Assembly: GCA_036395835.1 (NCBI GenBank)
Contig: DASWCW010000113.1
Span: forward strand, 32,212 to 96,211
Length of the DNA stretch: 64,000 nucleotides
From: AP-16 sp036395835
GTDB taxonomy: Bacteria; Pseudomonadota; Alphaproteobacteria; Rhizobiales; Xanthobacteraceae
Reading direction: 5' to 3'
In this document: one piece after another, positions 17,573 to 27,207 of the stretch
How the letters are laid out: every line of letters begins with the position of its first letter
How positions within the stretch are numbered: the stretch's first letter is position 1
Program-made: the position numbers and the translations under genes
The notes under the pieces: model-generated
What the model was told of the DNA's origin: nothing
The model's input: the letters and a program-made list of their open reading frames with translations, nothing else
Databases searched by the model: none

Positions 17573-19327
17573 ATGCACGCGCCCGTTCCACAGCCTGGAC
17601 CCGACGCCTCCGGCGACAAGTGGCGCGAGCGCCCGCTCTACCGGCTGCTGTATGGACGAGGGGCCGATCGCGGCGCCAAGGCCAAGGCGCGGGTGGCGCT
17701 CGCCATTGCGGCATTCGCAGCCGTCTATGCGGTGATCGCGACGCGGCTGGTGATGCATGCGGTCGCGCCCGACGTGCACGTCGCCCGGCGCAGCACCGCG
17801 CAGGACGCGGTCGCGACCGCAAGGCCGGATATCCTCGACCGCAACGGCGAGATTCTGGCGACCGACGTCAAGGCGCCGTCGCTGTTCGCCGAGCCGCGCA
17901 AATTGATCGACGTCGACGAGGCGGTCGAGCTGCTCACCGCGGTGCTGCCCGACCTCGACGCCGGCGAGCTCCGCGAACGGCTCGCCTCCAAACGCGGCTT
18001 CGTCTGGCTCAAGCGCGAGATCTCGACCAAGCAGCAGCAGGAGATCCATCACCTCGGAATCCCGGGGCTCGGGTTCCTCGACGAGAACAAGCGCGTCTAT
18101 CCGAACGGCGAGGAGGTCTCCCACGTCATCGGCCTCGTCAACATCGACAACCAGGGCATTGCCGGCATCGAGAAATGGCTCGACGCGAGCGGGCTCGCCG
18201 CCCGGCACACCGCGGGCTTCGCCGCCGATCGGCTGCAGAACCCGGTAACGCTCGCGCTCGATCTGCGGGTCCAGCATGCGTTACGCGACGAGCTCCTCGC
18301 GAGCCAAGAAAAATTCAAGGCCAAGGCGGCGGCGGGCCTCGTCACCGATGTGCGCACCGGCGAGGTGATCGCCATGGTGTCGTTGCCGGATTACGATCCC
18401 AACAATCCCCGCCAGGCGATCGATCCGACTCGCATCAACCGGCTCACCACCGGCGTCTACGAGCTGGGCTCGACCTTCAAGGCGCTCACCCTGGCGATGG
18501 CGCTCGATTCCGGCAAGGTGTCGCTCGCCTCCACGTTCGACGCCCGCGTGCCGCTGCGCTACGGCAAGTTCAGCATCGGCGACTACCATGCCCAGAACCG
18601 GGTCCTGAGCGTGCCGGAGATCTTCACCTATTCGTCGAACATCGGCACCGCGCGCATGGCGCTCGCGGTCGGCGTCGACGCGCACAAGGCGTTCCTCAGG
18701 AAAGTCGGGCAGCTCGACCGGCTGCGCACCGAGCTGCCGGAAAGCGCCGAGCCGCTGGTGCCCAAGCGCTGGGGCGAGCTCAATACCGTGACCATCGCGT
18801 TCGGCCACGGGCTGTCGGTTGCCCCATTGCAGGCGGTGATGGCGGTCGGCGCGCTCGTCAACGGCGGCCATCTTATTCCGCCGACGTTCCTCAAGCGGAG
18901 CGAGCAGGAGGCGCGGGCGCTGGCGAGGACCGTGGTCAAGCCCGAGACCAGCGAGAAGATGCGCTATCTGATGCGGCTCAACGCCGAGAAGGGCACGGCC
19001 ATGAAGGCCGACGTGAAAGGCTATTACATCGGCGGCAAGACCGGTACATCGGAAAAGGTCGTGGGCGGCCATTATTCCAAGACCAAGGTGCTCAACACCT
19101 TCATGGCGATCCTGCCAGCGGATCAGCCGCGGTATCTTTTGACCATCATGCTCGACGAGCCGCAGGCGACGCCGGAGACGCACGGCTTCACCACTTCCGG
19201 CTGGAACGCGGCGCCGACCACGGGCAAAGTGATCGCACGGATCGCGCCCCTGCTCGGGGTCGAGCCGCGGTTCGATCTGCCGCCGGCCGACCGGCTGATC
19301 CTGACGAGCGCGAAAGAGGTACGGTGA
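17573..19327 (+). CDS. ftsI: Penicillin-binding protein 3 (FtsI), septal transpeptidase
   Basis: A 584-residue class B penicillin-binding protein that cross-links septal peptidoglycan. One N-terminal transmembrane helix (about 38-58), the PBP dimerisation domain (RPDILDRNGEILATDVK), and the transpeptidase domain with nucleophile Ser300 in STFKAL, the SSN motif in TYSSNIGTARM, and KTGTS at about 489. The start ATG 17573 is preferred to in-frame codons inside ftsL. No PASTA domains, as usual for proteobacteria. The stop overlaps a possible GTG start of murE (19324). Confidence 0.97.
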   Translation: MHAPVPQPGPDASGDKWRERPLYRLLYGRGADRGAKAKARVALAIAAFAAVYAVIATRLVMHAVAPDVHVARRSTAQDAVATARPDILDRNGEILATDVKAPSLFAEPRKLIDVDEAVELLTAVLPDLDAGELRERLASKRGFVWLKREISTKQQQEIHHLGIPGLGFLDENKRVYPNGEEVSHVIGLVNIDNQGIAGIEKWLDASGLAARHTAGFAADRLQNPVTLALDLRVQHALRDELLASQEKFKAKAAAGLVTDVRTGEVIAMVSLPDYDPNNPRQAIDPTRINRLTTGVYELGSTFKALTLAMALDSGKVSLASTFDARVPLRYGKFSIGDYHAQNRVLSVPEIFTYSSNIGTARMALAVGVDAHKAFLRKVGQLDRLRTELPESAEPLVPKRWGELNTVTIAFGHGLSVAPLQAVMAVGALVNGGHLIPPTFLKRSEQEARALARTVVKPETSEKMRYLMRLNAEKGTAMKADVKGYYIGGKTGTSEKVVGGHYSKTKVLNTFMAILPADQPRYLLTIMLDEPQATPETHGFTTSGWNAAPTTGKVIARIAPLLGVEPRFDLPPADRLILTSAKEVR

Positions 19328-19380
19328 CCGCGCCGCATGGCGCGCGCCGAGCCTCGAGGAGCCCAACCTGCACGACGCCG

Positions 19381-20835
19381 ATGAAGCTTGCTGATCTTCT
19401 GAGCGACGGGACCACGTTCGATGCCGGGCATGCCGGCCTCGACGTGAGCGGCGTGTCGGCCGACAGCCGCAAGATCCGCCCCGGGGACGTGTTCGTGGCG
19501 GTGAGCGGCGCCAAGGCGGATGGCCCGCATTTCATCCCCGATGCGATTGCGGCCGGCGCGGTCGCGATCGTCGCCGAGCACACGCCCGAGGCGGCGTTGC
19601 CGGCGTCGGTGCCCTTCGTGCGCGTGCGCGACGCGCGGCGCGCACTGGCGCTCGCCGCCGCCCGATTGTTCCCGCGCCAGCCCGAAACCATCGTCGCGGT
19701 CACCGGAACGAGCGGCAAGACTTCGGTCGTGGCGTTCGTGCGGCAAATCTGGACGCTGCTCGGCCGGCGCGCCGCGAGCATCGGCACGCTCGGCGTCGCG
19801 GGCCCCGGCGTGGACTCCTACGGCTCGCTGACCACGCCGGATCCGGTCGAGCTGCATCGCACGCTCGAGCGCCTGGCCGCGGCCGGCGTCACCCATGCGG
19901 CGATGGAAGCGTCCTCGCATGGGCTCGATCAGCGCCGCCTCGACGGCGTGCGGCTCAGCGCCGGCGCATTCACCAATCTCAGCCGCGATCACCTCGATTA
20001 TCACGCCGATCTCGACGCCTATTTCCAGGCGAAGCTGCGCTTGTTCGAGACGCTGGTCCCGCCGGGAGGCGCGGCCGTCGTCGACGCCGATCACGAGCAG
20101 GCGCAAGCAGTGCTGAGGGCGGCAAAAACCCGCGGCTTGCGCGTGCTGACGGTCGGGCGCGCCGGCAACGACATTCGCCTGGTCGAGACCGGGGTCGAGG
20201 GGTTTTCGCAAAACCTGGTCGTGGAACATGCGGGCAAGACATTCCGCATCCGGCTGCCGCTGGTCGGGGAGTTCCAGGTGGAGAATGCGCTGGTCGCCGC
20301 CGGTCTGCTGATCGCGGCGGGAGAAGCGGCGCAGCCGGTGCTTGCCGCCCTGGAGCGGCTCCAAGGCGCCAAGGGCCGGCTCGAGCTCGTCGGCCGCAAG
20401 GACGGGGCGCCGATCTTCGTCGATTACGCGCATAAGCCCGACGCGCTCGCCAAGGCGCTCGAAGCCTTGCGGCCTTATGTGAAACATCGGCTCATGCTCG
20501 TGTTCGGCGCGGGGGGCGACCGCGACCCCGGCAAGCGTCCGCTCATGGGTGCGATCGCGGCCCAAAAAGCCGACCGGGTCATCGTCACCGATGACAATCC
20601 GCGCAGCGAAGATCCGGCGGCGATCCGTGCCGCGATCCTGGCGGCGGCGCCGGGCGCGCTCGAGATCGGCGACCGCCGCGAGGCGATCCGTCGCGCCGTC
20701 GCCGAGATGAAACCGGGGGACGTTCTGCTGATTGCCGGAAAAGGCCACGAAAGCGGCCAAATCGTCGGCAACCGGGTATTGCCGTTCACCGATCACGAGG
20801 CGGTCCTGGCCGCGCTCGAGGAGAAGGTCGCATGA
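19381..20835 (+). CDS. murE: UDP-MurNAc-tripeptide synthetase MurE (meso-diaminopimelate)
   Basis: A 484-residue ATP-dependent Mur ligase adding meso-diaminopimelate to UDP-MurNAc-L-Ala-D-Glu in the cytosol. ATP loop GTSGKTS (about 114-120); the DNPRSEDP motif near residue 400 is the signature of meso-diaminopimelate rather than lysine specificity. Start ATG 19381 gives the usual MKLADLL N-terminus; a GTG at 19324 overlapping the ftsI stop would add 19 low-similarity residues. The 3' end overlaps murF by four bases. Confidence 0.96.
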   Translation: MKLADLLSDGTTFDAGHAGLDVSGVSADSRKIRPGDVFVAVSGAKADGPHFIPDAIAAGAVAIVAEHTPEAALPASVPFVRVRDARRALALAAARLFPRQPETIVAVTGTSGKTSVVAFVRQIWTLLGRRAASIGTLGVAGPGVDSYGSLTTPDPVELHRTLERLAAAGVTHAAMEASSHGLDQRRLDGVRLSAGAFTNLSRDHLDYHADLDAYFQAKLRLFETLVPPGGAAVVDADHEQAQAVLRAAKTRGLRVLTVGRAGNDIRLVETGVEGFSQNLVVEHAGKTFRIRLPLVGEFQVENALVAAGLLIAAGEAAQPVLAALERLQGAKGRLELVGRKDGAPIFVDYAHKPDALAKALEALRPYVKHRLMLVFGAGGDRDPGKRPLMGAIAAQKADRVIVTDDNPRSEDPAAIRAAILAAAPGALEIGDRREAIRRAVAEMKPGDVLLIAGKGHESGQIVGNRVLPFTDHEAVLAALEEKVA

Positions 20836-22277
20836 GCGATCGCGCGCTGTGGACGCTCGAGGCGATGGCCGCTGCGATGCGAGCTTCGCGCGCGGGGTCG
20901 CTGCCCGCGACCGTCCGCGGGCTTTCCATCGACAGCCGCAGCATCGAACCGGGGGAAGCATTCTTCGCCATTCTGGGCGAGAACCGCGACGGCCACGAGT
21001 TCGTCGGCGCCGCGCTCGAACGCGGCGCGGCGCTCGCCGTCGTCTCCAAGGAAAAACGCGGCGCCATGCCGCCGGACGCGCCGCTCCTGGTCGTGCCCGA
21101 CGTGCTCGCCGCCTTGCGCGATCTCGCGGGCGCGGCGCGCGCGCGCTCGCGCGCCCGCATCGTCGCGGTCACCGGATCGGTGGGCAAGACCGGGACCAAG
21201 GACGCCCTGCGCGTGGCGCTCGCCCGGCAAGGCGAGACCCACGCCTCGGCGGCTTCTTACAACAATCATTGGGGCGTGCCGCTGTCGCTGGCGCGATTGC
21301 CGCAAGCCGCACGTTTCGCCGTCTTCGAGATCGGCATGAATCACGCGGGCGAGATCGCGCCGCTGACGCGCCTGGTCCGGCCGCACGTCGCGATCGTCAC
21401 GGCGGTCGAGCCGGTGCATCTCGAATTTTTCGATTCGGTCGAGGCGATCGCCGACGCCAAGGCCGAGATTTTTCTCGGGCTGGAGCCGGACGGCGCCGCG
21501 GTCGTCAACCGCGACAGTGCGCTCTACGAGCGGCTCGTGCGGGCGGCGCAAGCGGCGGGCGCGACGAGGATCGTCGCGTTCGGCGAGCACGAAAAATCCG
21601 ATGCGCGGCTCGTCAAGCTATCGCTGCGGCCGGACGGATCTAGCGTGCGGGCAGACGTTCTCGGCCACAAAATGGTCTACAAGCTCGGCGCGCCCGGCCG
21701 TCACCTCGCGCTCAATTCGCTCGCCGTGCTCGCGGCGGCGGCGCTCGTCGGCGCCGATCTCGCGATCGCGGTGCTGGCGCTTGCCGCGCTCGAGCCGCCG
21801 AGCGGCCGCGGGCGGCGCATCGCGCTCGAGACGCCGAACGGCGCCGCGCTCCTGATCGACGAGAGTTACAACGCCAATCCGGCATCGATGCGCGCCGCGC
21901 TGGCGCTGCTCGGCCAGGCGGCGGTGAGCGGTCGCGGGCGCCGGATCGCGGTGCTGGGCGACATGCTCGAGCTGGGCCAAAGCGCCGCGGAATTCCACCG
22001 GCAATTGGTCGAGCCGATCGTGTCCAATGACATCGATCTGGTGTTCTGCGCGGGCGCGCTGATGCGCTCACTGTGGGACGAGCTGCCGCCCGAGCGCCGC
22101 GGCGGCTATGCCGAGACCTCCGCCGCGCTCAAGGCCGACGTGCTCGCCACCATACGGGGCGGCGACGTCGTCATGGTCAAGGGCTCGCTCGGCTCCCGCA
22201 TGGGCTCGATCGTGAAGGCGCTGGTGCGCCGCTTTCCCCGTCAGGAGGCCGCCGCGCCGGCGGCCGCGCAAGGCTGA
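20832..22277 (+). CDS. murF: UDP-MurNAc-pentapeptide synthetase MurF
   Basis: A 481-residue Mur ligase adding D-Ala-D-Ala to UDP-MurNAc-tripeptide. N-terminal MurF substrate domain (SIDSRSIEPGEAFFAI), ATP loop TGSVGKTGTK (about 115-124), central NNHWGVPLSLARLP typical of MurF, and a Rossmann-like C-terminal domain (LLIDESYNANPASMRAAL). Start overlaps the murE stop (ATGA), the stop lies three bases before mraY. Confidence 0.96.
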   Translation: MSDRALWTLEAMAAAMRASRAGSLPATVRGLSIDSRSIEPGEAFFAILGENRDGHEFVGAALERGAALAVVSKEKRGAMPPDAPLLVVPDVLAALRDLAGAARARSRARIVAVTGSVGKTGTKDALRVALARQGETHASAASYNNHWGVPLSLARLPQAARFAVFEIGMNHAGEIAPLTRLVRPHVAIVTAVEPVHLEFFDSVEAIADAKAEIFLGLEPDGAAVVNRDSALYERLVRAAQAAGATRIVAFGEHEKSDARLVKLSLRPDGSSVRADVLGHKMVYKLGAPGRHLALNSLAVLAAAALVGADLAIAVLALAALEPPSGRGRRIALETPNGAALLIDESYNANPASMRAALALLGQAAVSGRGRRIAVLGDMLELGQSAAEFHRQLVEPIVSNDIDLVFCAGALMRSLWDELPPERRGGYAETSAALKADVLATIRGGDVVMVKGSLGSRMGSIVKALVRRFPRQEAAAPAAAQG

Positions 22278-22280
22278 ATC

Positions 22281-23366
22281 ATGCTGTATTATTTGACGGA
22301 ATTTTCCGACAAGATCTCGATCTTCAACGTCTTCCGCTACATCACCTTCCGCACCGGCGGCGCGGTGGTGACCGCGCTCGTGTTCGTGTTCCTGTTCGGA
22401 CCGAGCATCATCAATGTGCTCCGCCTGCTGCAGGGCAAGGGCCAGCCGATCCGCTCCGACGGGCCCGCGTCGCACCTCGTCAACAAGATCGGCACGCCGA
22501 CGATGGGCGGGCTGATGATCCTCTCGGGGCTGGTGGTGTCGACCCTGCTGTGGGCCAATCCGCTCAACGCCTACGTCTGGACCGTGCTCGGCGTGACGCT
22601 GGGGTTCGCGCTGGTCGGGTTCTACGACGATTATCTCAAGGTGAGCCGGCAGAGCCACAACGGCTTCTCGGCCCGCACCCGCCTGGCGATCGAAGCCGCG
22701 ATCGCGGTTGCGGCGTGTCTGGTCATCGCCATGCTGGGGCGGGCGCCGTTCGCCACCTCGCTGGTGTTTCCGTTCTTCAAGGAGCTGGTGGTCGATCTCG
22801 GCTGGTTCTTTCTGGCGTTCAGCGCCTTCATCATCGTGGGTGCCGGCAACGCCGTGAACCTGACCGACGGGCTCGACGGCCTCGCCATCGTCCCGGTGAT
22901 GATCGCGGCGGCGAGCTTCGGGATGATCTCGTACCTGTCCGGCAACTTGGTGTTCGCCGACTATCTGCAGATCCATTACGTCGCCGGCAGCGGCGAGCTC
23001 GCGGTGCTGTGCGGCGCGGTGATCGGCGCCGGCTTGGGATTCCTGTGGTTCAACGCGCCCCCCGCGTCGATCTTCATGGGCGACACCGGTTCGCTGGCGC
23101 TCGGCGGCCTGCTCGGCGCGGTCGCGGTCGCCACCAAGCACGAGATCGTGCTCGCGGTGATCGGCGGCCTGTTCGTGCTCGAGGCGGTGTCGGTCATCGT
23201 GCAGGTGGTGTCGTTCAAGCTCACCGGCAAGCGCGTGTTCAAGATGGCGCCGATCCATCATCATTTCGAGCAACTCGGCTGGACCGAGCCGCAGATCGTC
23301 ATCCGCTTCTGGATCGTCTCGGTGGTGCTGGCGCTCGCCGGGCTGTCCACGCTCAAGCTGCGGTGA
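22281..23366 (+). CDS. mraY: Phospho-MurNAc-pentapeptide transferase MraY
   Basis: A 361-residue integral membrane enzyme with about ten helices, transferring phospho-MurNAc-pentapeptide to undecaprenyl phosphate (lipid I). Conserved cytosolic loops: GTPTMGGLMI, the Asp pair in GFYDDYLKV, NLTDGLDGLA and APIHHHFEQLGW. Length and motifs match the family. It is followed by a 40-base gap before murD, one of the few non-overlapping junctions of the cluster. Confidence 0.97.
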   Translation: MLYYLTEFSDKISIFNVFRYITFRTGGAVVTALVFVFLFGPSIINVLRLLQGKGQPIRSDGPASHLVNKIGTPTMGGLMILSGLVVSTLLWANPLNAYVWTVLGVTLGFALVGFYDDYLKVSRQSHNGFSARTRLAIEAAIAVAACLVIAMLGRAPFATSLVFPFFKELVVDLGWFFLAFSAFIIVGAGNAVNLTDGLDGLAIVPVMIAAASFGMISYLSGNLVFADYLQIHYVAGSGELAVLCGAVIGAGLGFLWFNAPPASIFMGDTGSLALGGLLGAVAVATKHEIVLAVIGGLFVLEAVSVIVQVVSFKLTGKRVFKMAPIHHHFEQLGWTEPQIVIRFWIVSVVLALAGLSTLKLR

Positions 23367-23406
23367 CGGCCGTGGGGGGACCGAACACGACGGCGGAGGT
23401 GGCGAC

Positions 23407-24828
23407 GTGATTCCGGTCACGACCTTCGCGGGCAGGAAGGTGGCCGTGTTCGGGCTCGGCAGCTCCGGGCTTGCGACCTGCGAGGCGCTTGGGGCCGGTG
23501 GCGCGCAGCCGATCGCCTATGACGACGATCCGGCCAAGGTCGCGGCAGCGGCGAGCCGCGGCATCGCCACCGCGGATTTGCGACAAATCGACTGGACGCG
23601 CATCGCCGCCTTCGCGCTGTCGCCCGGCGTGCCGCTGACCCATCCGGCGCCGCATTGGAGCGTCGCGCTCGCCCGCGACGCCGGCGTCGAGATCGTCGGC
23701 GACATCGAGCTCTTTTGCCGCGAGCGCCGCGCCAGAACCCCGGGCGCGCCGTTCGTCGCGGTGACGGGGACCAACGGCAAGTCGACCACGACGGCGCTCA
23801 TCGCCCACGTGCTCACCGCGGGCGGCCTGCCGGCGCAGCGCGGCGGCAACATCGGCGTGGCGATCCTCTCGCTCGATGCGCCGGCGCCGGGCCGCGTCCA
23901 CGTGATCGAATGCTCCTCCTATCAGATCGACCTTGCGCCGAGCCTCGACCCGTCGGTCGGCATCCTGCTCAACGTCTCGCCGGACCATCTCGATCGGCAC
24001 GGCACGATCGAGCGTTACGCGGCGATCAAGGCGCGGCTCGTCGAAGGCGTCCCGGCGAACGGCGCGGCCATCGTCGGCGTCGATGACGAATGGTCGGAAC
24101 AGATCGCGGACCGGCTCGAACGCGCCGGCAAGCGCGTGACGCGCGTCTCGGTGCTCCGGCCGCTGGCTAACGGGTTCTACGCCGAGGCCGATCGCATCTT
24201 CGAAGCCAAGCCCGGCCGCAAGCCGCGAACGCTGACCCACATCGGGGGCATCGGCTCGCTGCGCGGCCTGCACAATGCCCAGAACGCCGCCTGCGCCACC
24301 GCCGCCGCGCTTGCGCTCGGCCTCGCCCCGGAAGCGATCCAGCGCGGCCTGCGCTCGTTCCCCGGCCTCGCCCATCGCATGGAGCAGGTCGGCCGCAAGG
24401 GCCGCGTGCTGTTCGTCAACGATTCCAAGGCGACCAACGCCGATGCCGCCGCGCGTGCGCTTGCCAGCTTCTCGGATATTTTCTGGATCGCCGGCGGCAG
24501 AGCGAAAACCGGCGGCATCGCCGCCCTCGCCGAATATTTTCCCCGGATCCGCAAAGCCTATCTGATCGGCGAGGCGGCCCAGGAATTCGCCGCGACGCTC
24601 GACGGCCGCATCGCCTACGAGCGCGCCGGCACGCTCGATCGTGCGGTCGCGCTCGCGGCGCGCGATGCGGAGCAATCGAGATTTGCCGATCCGGTCGTGC
24701 TGCTGTCGCCGGCCTGCGCGTCGTTCGATCAGTTCCCGAACTTCGAGATCCGCGGATCGGCCTTCCGCGAGCTGGTGCGCGAGCTCGACGGCGTCGAGGC
24801 GGTCGAGGCAATCGAGGAGAGCGCCTGA
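23407..24828 (+). CDS. murD: UDP-MurNAc-L-alanine:D-glutamate ligase MurD
   Basis: A 473-residue Mur ligase adding D-glutamate. N-terminal Rossmann-like domain (KVAVFGLGSSGLAT), ATP loop TGTNGKSTTTAL (about 120-131), IECSSYQIDLAPSL and VLFVNDSKATNADAAARAL. The start is GTG; the position matches the family N-terminus. The last base of its TGA is the first base of the ftsW ATG. Confidence 0.96.
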   Translation: MIPVTTFAGRKVAVFGLGSSGLATCEALGAGGAQPIAYDDDPAKVAAAASRGIATADLRQIDWTRIAAFALSPGVPLTHPAPHWSVALARDAGVEIVGDIELFCRERRARTPGAPFVAVTGTNGKSTTTALIAHVLTAGGLPAQRGGNIGVAILSLDAPAPGRVHVIECSSYQIDLAPSLDPSVGILLNVSPDHLDRHGTIERYAAIKARLVEGVPANGAAIVGVDDEWSEQIADRLERAGKRVTRVSVLRPLANGFYAEADRIFEAKPGRKPRTLTHIGGIGSLRGLHNAQNAACATAAALALGLAPEAIQRGLRSFPGLAHRMEQVGRKGRVLFVNDSKATNADAAARALASFSDIFWIAGGRAKTGGIAALAEYFPRIRKAYLIGEAAQEFAATLDGRIAYERAGTLDRAVALAARDAEQSRFADPVVLLSPACASFDQFPNFEIRGSAFRELVRELDGVEAVEAIEESA

Positions 24829-26018
24829 TGGTCTCCCGCGCGGAACGCAGCCTGTTTGCCCGCTGGTGGTGGACGGTCGACAAGCTGATGCTGGCGGCGC
24901 TCGCCGCACTGATGTTCGGCGGCATCGTGCTCTCGCTCGCCGCGAGCCCGCCGGTGGCGGCGAGGCTCGGGCTCGATCCGTTCCATTTCGTCAATCGCCA
25001 CGTGCTGTTCCTGATCCCGGCGTTCCTGGTGCTGACCGCGACTTCCTTGCTCACGCCGCGCCAGATCCGCCGGCTGGCATTCGTCGTGTTCCTGGTCAGC
25101 CTGGCGTTCGTCGTCGCGACCTTCTGGTTCGGCGCCGAGGTCAAGGGCGCGCGGCGATGGATCGTCGTGCTCGGCGTCAACGTGCAGCCCTCCGAGTTCC
25201 TCAAGCCGGCGTTCGTGATTCTGATCGCCTGGCTGTTCGCGGAATCCTCGCGACGCCCGGAAATGCCGGCCAACACCATGGCGCTCGGCCTGCTGCTGCT
25301 CACCGTGACGCTGTTGGTGCTGCAGCCCGATTTCGGCCAGAGCATGCTGATCGCGCTGGTCTGGGGCGCGCTGTTCTTCATGGCCGGCATGCGGATGATC
25401 TGGGTGATGGGCCTCGCCGGCGCGGCGACGATCGGGCTCGCCGCGGCGTATTTCACGGTTCCGCACGTGGCGCAGCGGATCAAGCGTTTCCTCGATCCCT
25501 CGTCGGGCGACACCTTTCAGATCGACACCGCGCTCGAAGCCTTCGCCAAGGGCGGATGGCTCGGCCGCGGCCCCGGCGAGGGCACGGTCAAACGCATCCT
25601 GCCGGACAGCCACGCCGATTTCGTGTTCGCGGTGGCGGCCGAGGAGTTCGGCATCGTGCTGTGCCTGATCCTGCTGGCGCTGTTCGCGTTCATCGTCGTG
25701 CGCGCGCTCCTCCACGCCTTCCGGGTGCAGGATTCGTTCGTCCGCTTTGCGACCGCCGGGCTCGGCATGCTGTTCGGTCTGCAGTCGGCGATCAACATGG
25801 GCGTCAATCTGCATCTCATTCCGGCCAAGGGCATGACGCTGCCGTTCATTTCCTACGGCGGCTCCTCGCTGATCTCGCTCGCCTACGGCATGGGCATGCT
25901 GCTGGCGCTCACCCGCGAGCGCCCCGGCGCGTCGATGTTGCCGCCGGTCGATGCCGTCGCGCCGGCCGCGGCGGCTCCGGCGGCGCAAACGGCCGGTGCG
26001 GCCGGGAGACCGGCCTGA
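24828..26018 (+). CDS. ftsW: Septal peptidoglycan polymerase FtsW
   Basis: A 396-residue SEDS glycosyltransferase polymerising lipid II at the septum with FtsI. About ten helices; RRWIVVLGVNVQPSEFLKP (about 107-125) and GRGPGEGTVKRILPDSHADF (periplasmic loop with the catalytic Asp region) are hallmarks, with PFISYGGSSLI near the C-terminus. An Ala/Pro tail (about 370-396) is cytosolic. Overlaps murD and murG by one base each (TGATG). Confidence 0.97.
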   Translation: MVSRAERSLFARWWWTVDKLMLAALAALMFGGIVLSLAASPPVAARLGLDPFHFVNRHVLFLIPAFLVLTATSLLTPRQIRRLAFVVFLVSLAFVVATFWFGAEVKGARRWIVVLGVNVQPSEFLKPAFVILIAWLFAESSRRPEMPANTMALGLLLLTVTLLVLQPDFGQSMLIALVWGALFFMAGMRMIWVMGLAGAATIGLAAAYFTVPHVAQRIKRFLDPSSGDTFQIDTALEAFAKGGWLGRGPGEGTVKRILPDSHADFVFAVAAEEFGIVLCLILLALFAFIVVRALLHAFRVQDSFVRFATAGLGMLFGLQSAINMGVNLHLIPAKGMTLPFISYGGSSLISLAYGMGMLLALTRERPGASMLPPVDAVAPAAAAPAAQTAGAAGRPA

Positions 26019-27136
26019 TGCACGAGCGCGGCGGCGCGGGCGGCGGCGCGCCGGTCCTGCTCGCGGCCGGCGGCACCGCCGGCCATTTGTTCCCGGCCGA
26101 GGCGCTCGCGGCGGCGCTCTCGAGGCGCGACGTCGCGGTCGAGCTTGCGACCGATGCACGCGCCGCGCATTTCGCGCAAGATTTTCCGGCCGAGCACCTG
26201 CACGTGATTCCCAGCGCAACCCTGCGCGGCCGCGATCCGTGGAGCTTCGCGCGGACCGCGGCGGTCCTGGCGTGGGGCACGCTCAAATCCTGGCTGCTGC
26301 TGCGGCGGATGCGCCCGGCCGCGGTGGTCGGCTTCGGCGGCTATCCCACGATCCCGCCGGTGCTGGCCGCCGCATGGTTGAACATTCCCACCCTCATCCA
26401 CGAGCAGAACGGCGTCATGGGCCGCGCCAATCGCCTGCTCGCCGCTCGCGTCCGCGCGATCGCGACCGGCTTTCCGGGCGTCGTCGATGCGGACTCGGCG
26501 CTCGCCGTCAAGACGACCGTGACCGGCGACCCCGTTCGGCACGCCGTGATCGAGGCTTCCGCCATTCCCTATCCGGAGCTCGACCCGATCGGGCCTCTGC
26601 ATCTCCTCGTGTTCGGCGGCAGCCAGGGCGCGCGCATCATGGCCGACGTGGTGCCCGCCGCGATCGAGCGGCTCGAGGCGCCCGTGCGCTCGCGGCTGCT
26701 GATCGTGCAGCAGGCGCGCGAGGAGGATCTCGATCGCGTCAGAGCGATCTATGCGCGGCTCGGGCTGAGCGCCGAAGTGGCGAGTTTCTTTGCGGATTTG
26801 CCCGCGCGCATCGCCGCCGCGCATCTCGTCATCTCGCGCGCCGGCGCCTCGAGCGTCGCCGAAGTCGCCGCGATCGGCCGGCCGGCCATCCTGGTGCCGC
26901 TGCCCCATGCGCTCGACCAGGACCAGCTCGCCAACGCGCAGGTGCTGAAGAACGCCGGCGGCGCTATGGTGCTGCCGCAGGCCGAGTTCACGCCGGAACG
27001 GCTGGCGAGCGAGATCGCCGCGCTTGCCGAGAATCCGGATCGGCTCGTCAGGATGGCGGCGAAGGCCCGCGCCATGGGCACGCCCGACGCCGCCGAGCGG
27101 CTCGCCGATCTCGTGTTGCGGGTCGCGGGCGACTAG
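26018..27136 (+). CDS. murG: UDP-GlcNAc:lipid I transferase MurG
   Basis: A 372-residue GT-B glycosyltransferase making lipid II on the inner face of the membrane. GGTAGHLFPAEALA (about 18-31) binds the lipid phosphate, FGGYPTIPPV and HEQNGVMGRANR are donor/acceptor loop motifs, and FGGSQGARIM plus SRAGASSVAE form the UDP-GlcNAc site. In related genomes murC normally follows directly; here a TA pair and an inserted segment of about 3 kb intervene. Confidence 0.97.
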   Translation: MHERGGAGGGAPVLLAAGGTAGHLFPAEALAAALSRRDVAVELATDARAAHFAQDFPAEHLHVIPSATLRGRDPWSFARTAAVLAWGTLKSWLLLRRMRPAAVVGFGGYPTIPPVLAAAWLNIPTLIHEQNGVMGRANRLLAARVRAIATGFPGVVDADSALAVKTTVTGDPVRHAVIEASAIPYPELDPIGPLHLLVFGGSQGARIMADVVPAAIERLEAPVRSRLLIVQQAREEDLDRVRAIYARLGLSAEVASFFADLPARIAAAHLVISRAGASSVAEVAAIGRPAILVPLPHALDQDQLANAQVLKNAGGAMVLPQAEFTPERLASEIAALAENPDRLVRMAAKARAMGTPDAAERLADLVLRVAGD

Positions 27137-27170
27137 GGTTCGGTTTCGGATTCCGGCACGGAATCCTGGC

Positions 27171-27200
27171 TTGACCGTTACGTGTTCTGTAACGCATACT
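27171..27200 (+). promoter_or_regulatory. higBA promoter with internal operator
   Basis: TTGACC (27171-27176) and CATACT (27195-27200) are 18 bases apart. Between and overlapping them lies a perfect inverted repeat, CGTTAC (27176-27181) and GTAACG (27189-27194). Such a dyad between the -35 and -10 is where HigA antitoxins repress their own operon. The transcription start would be only a few bases before the toxin ATG at 27208, so the leader is very short. Confidence 0.6.
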
Positions 27201-27207
27201 GCCATCG

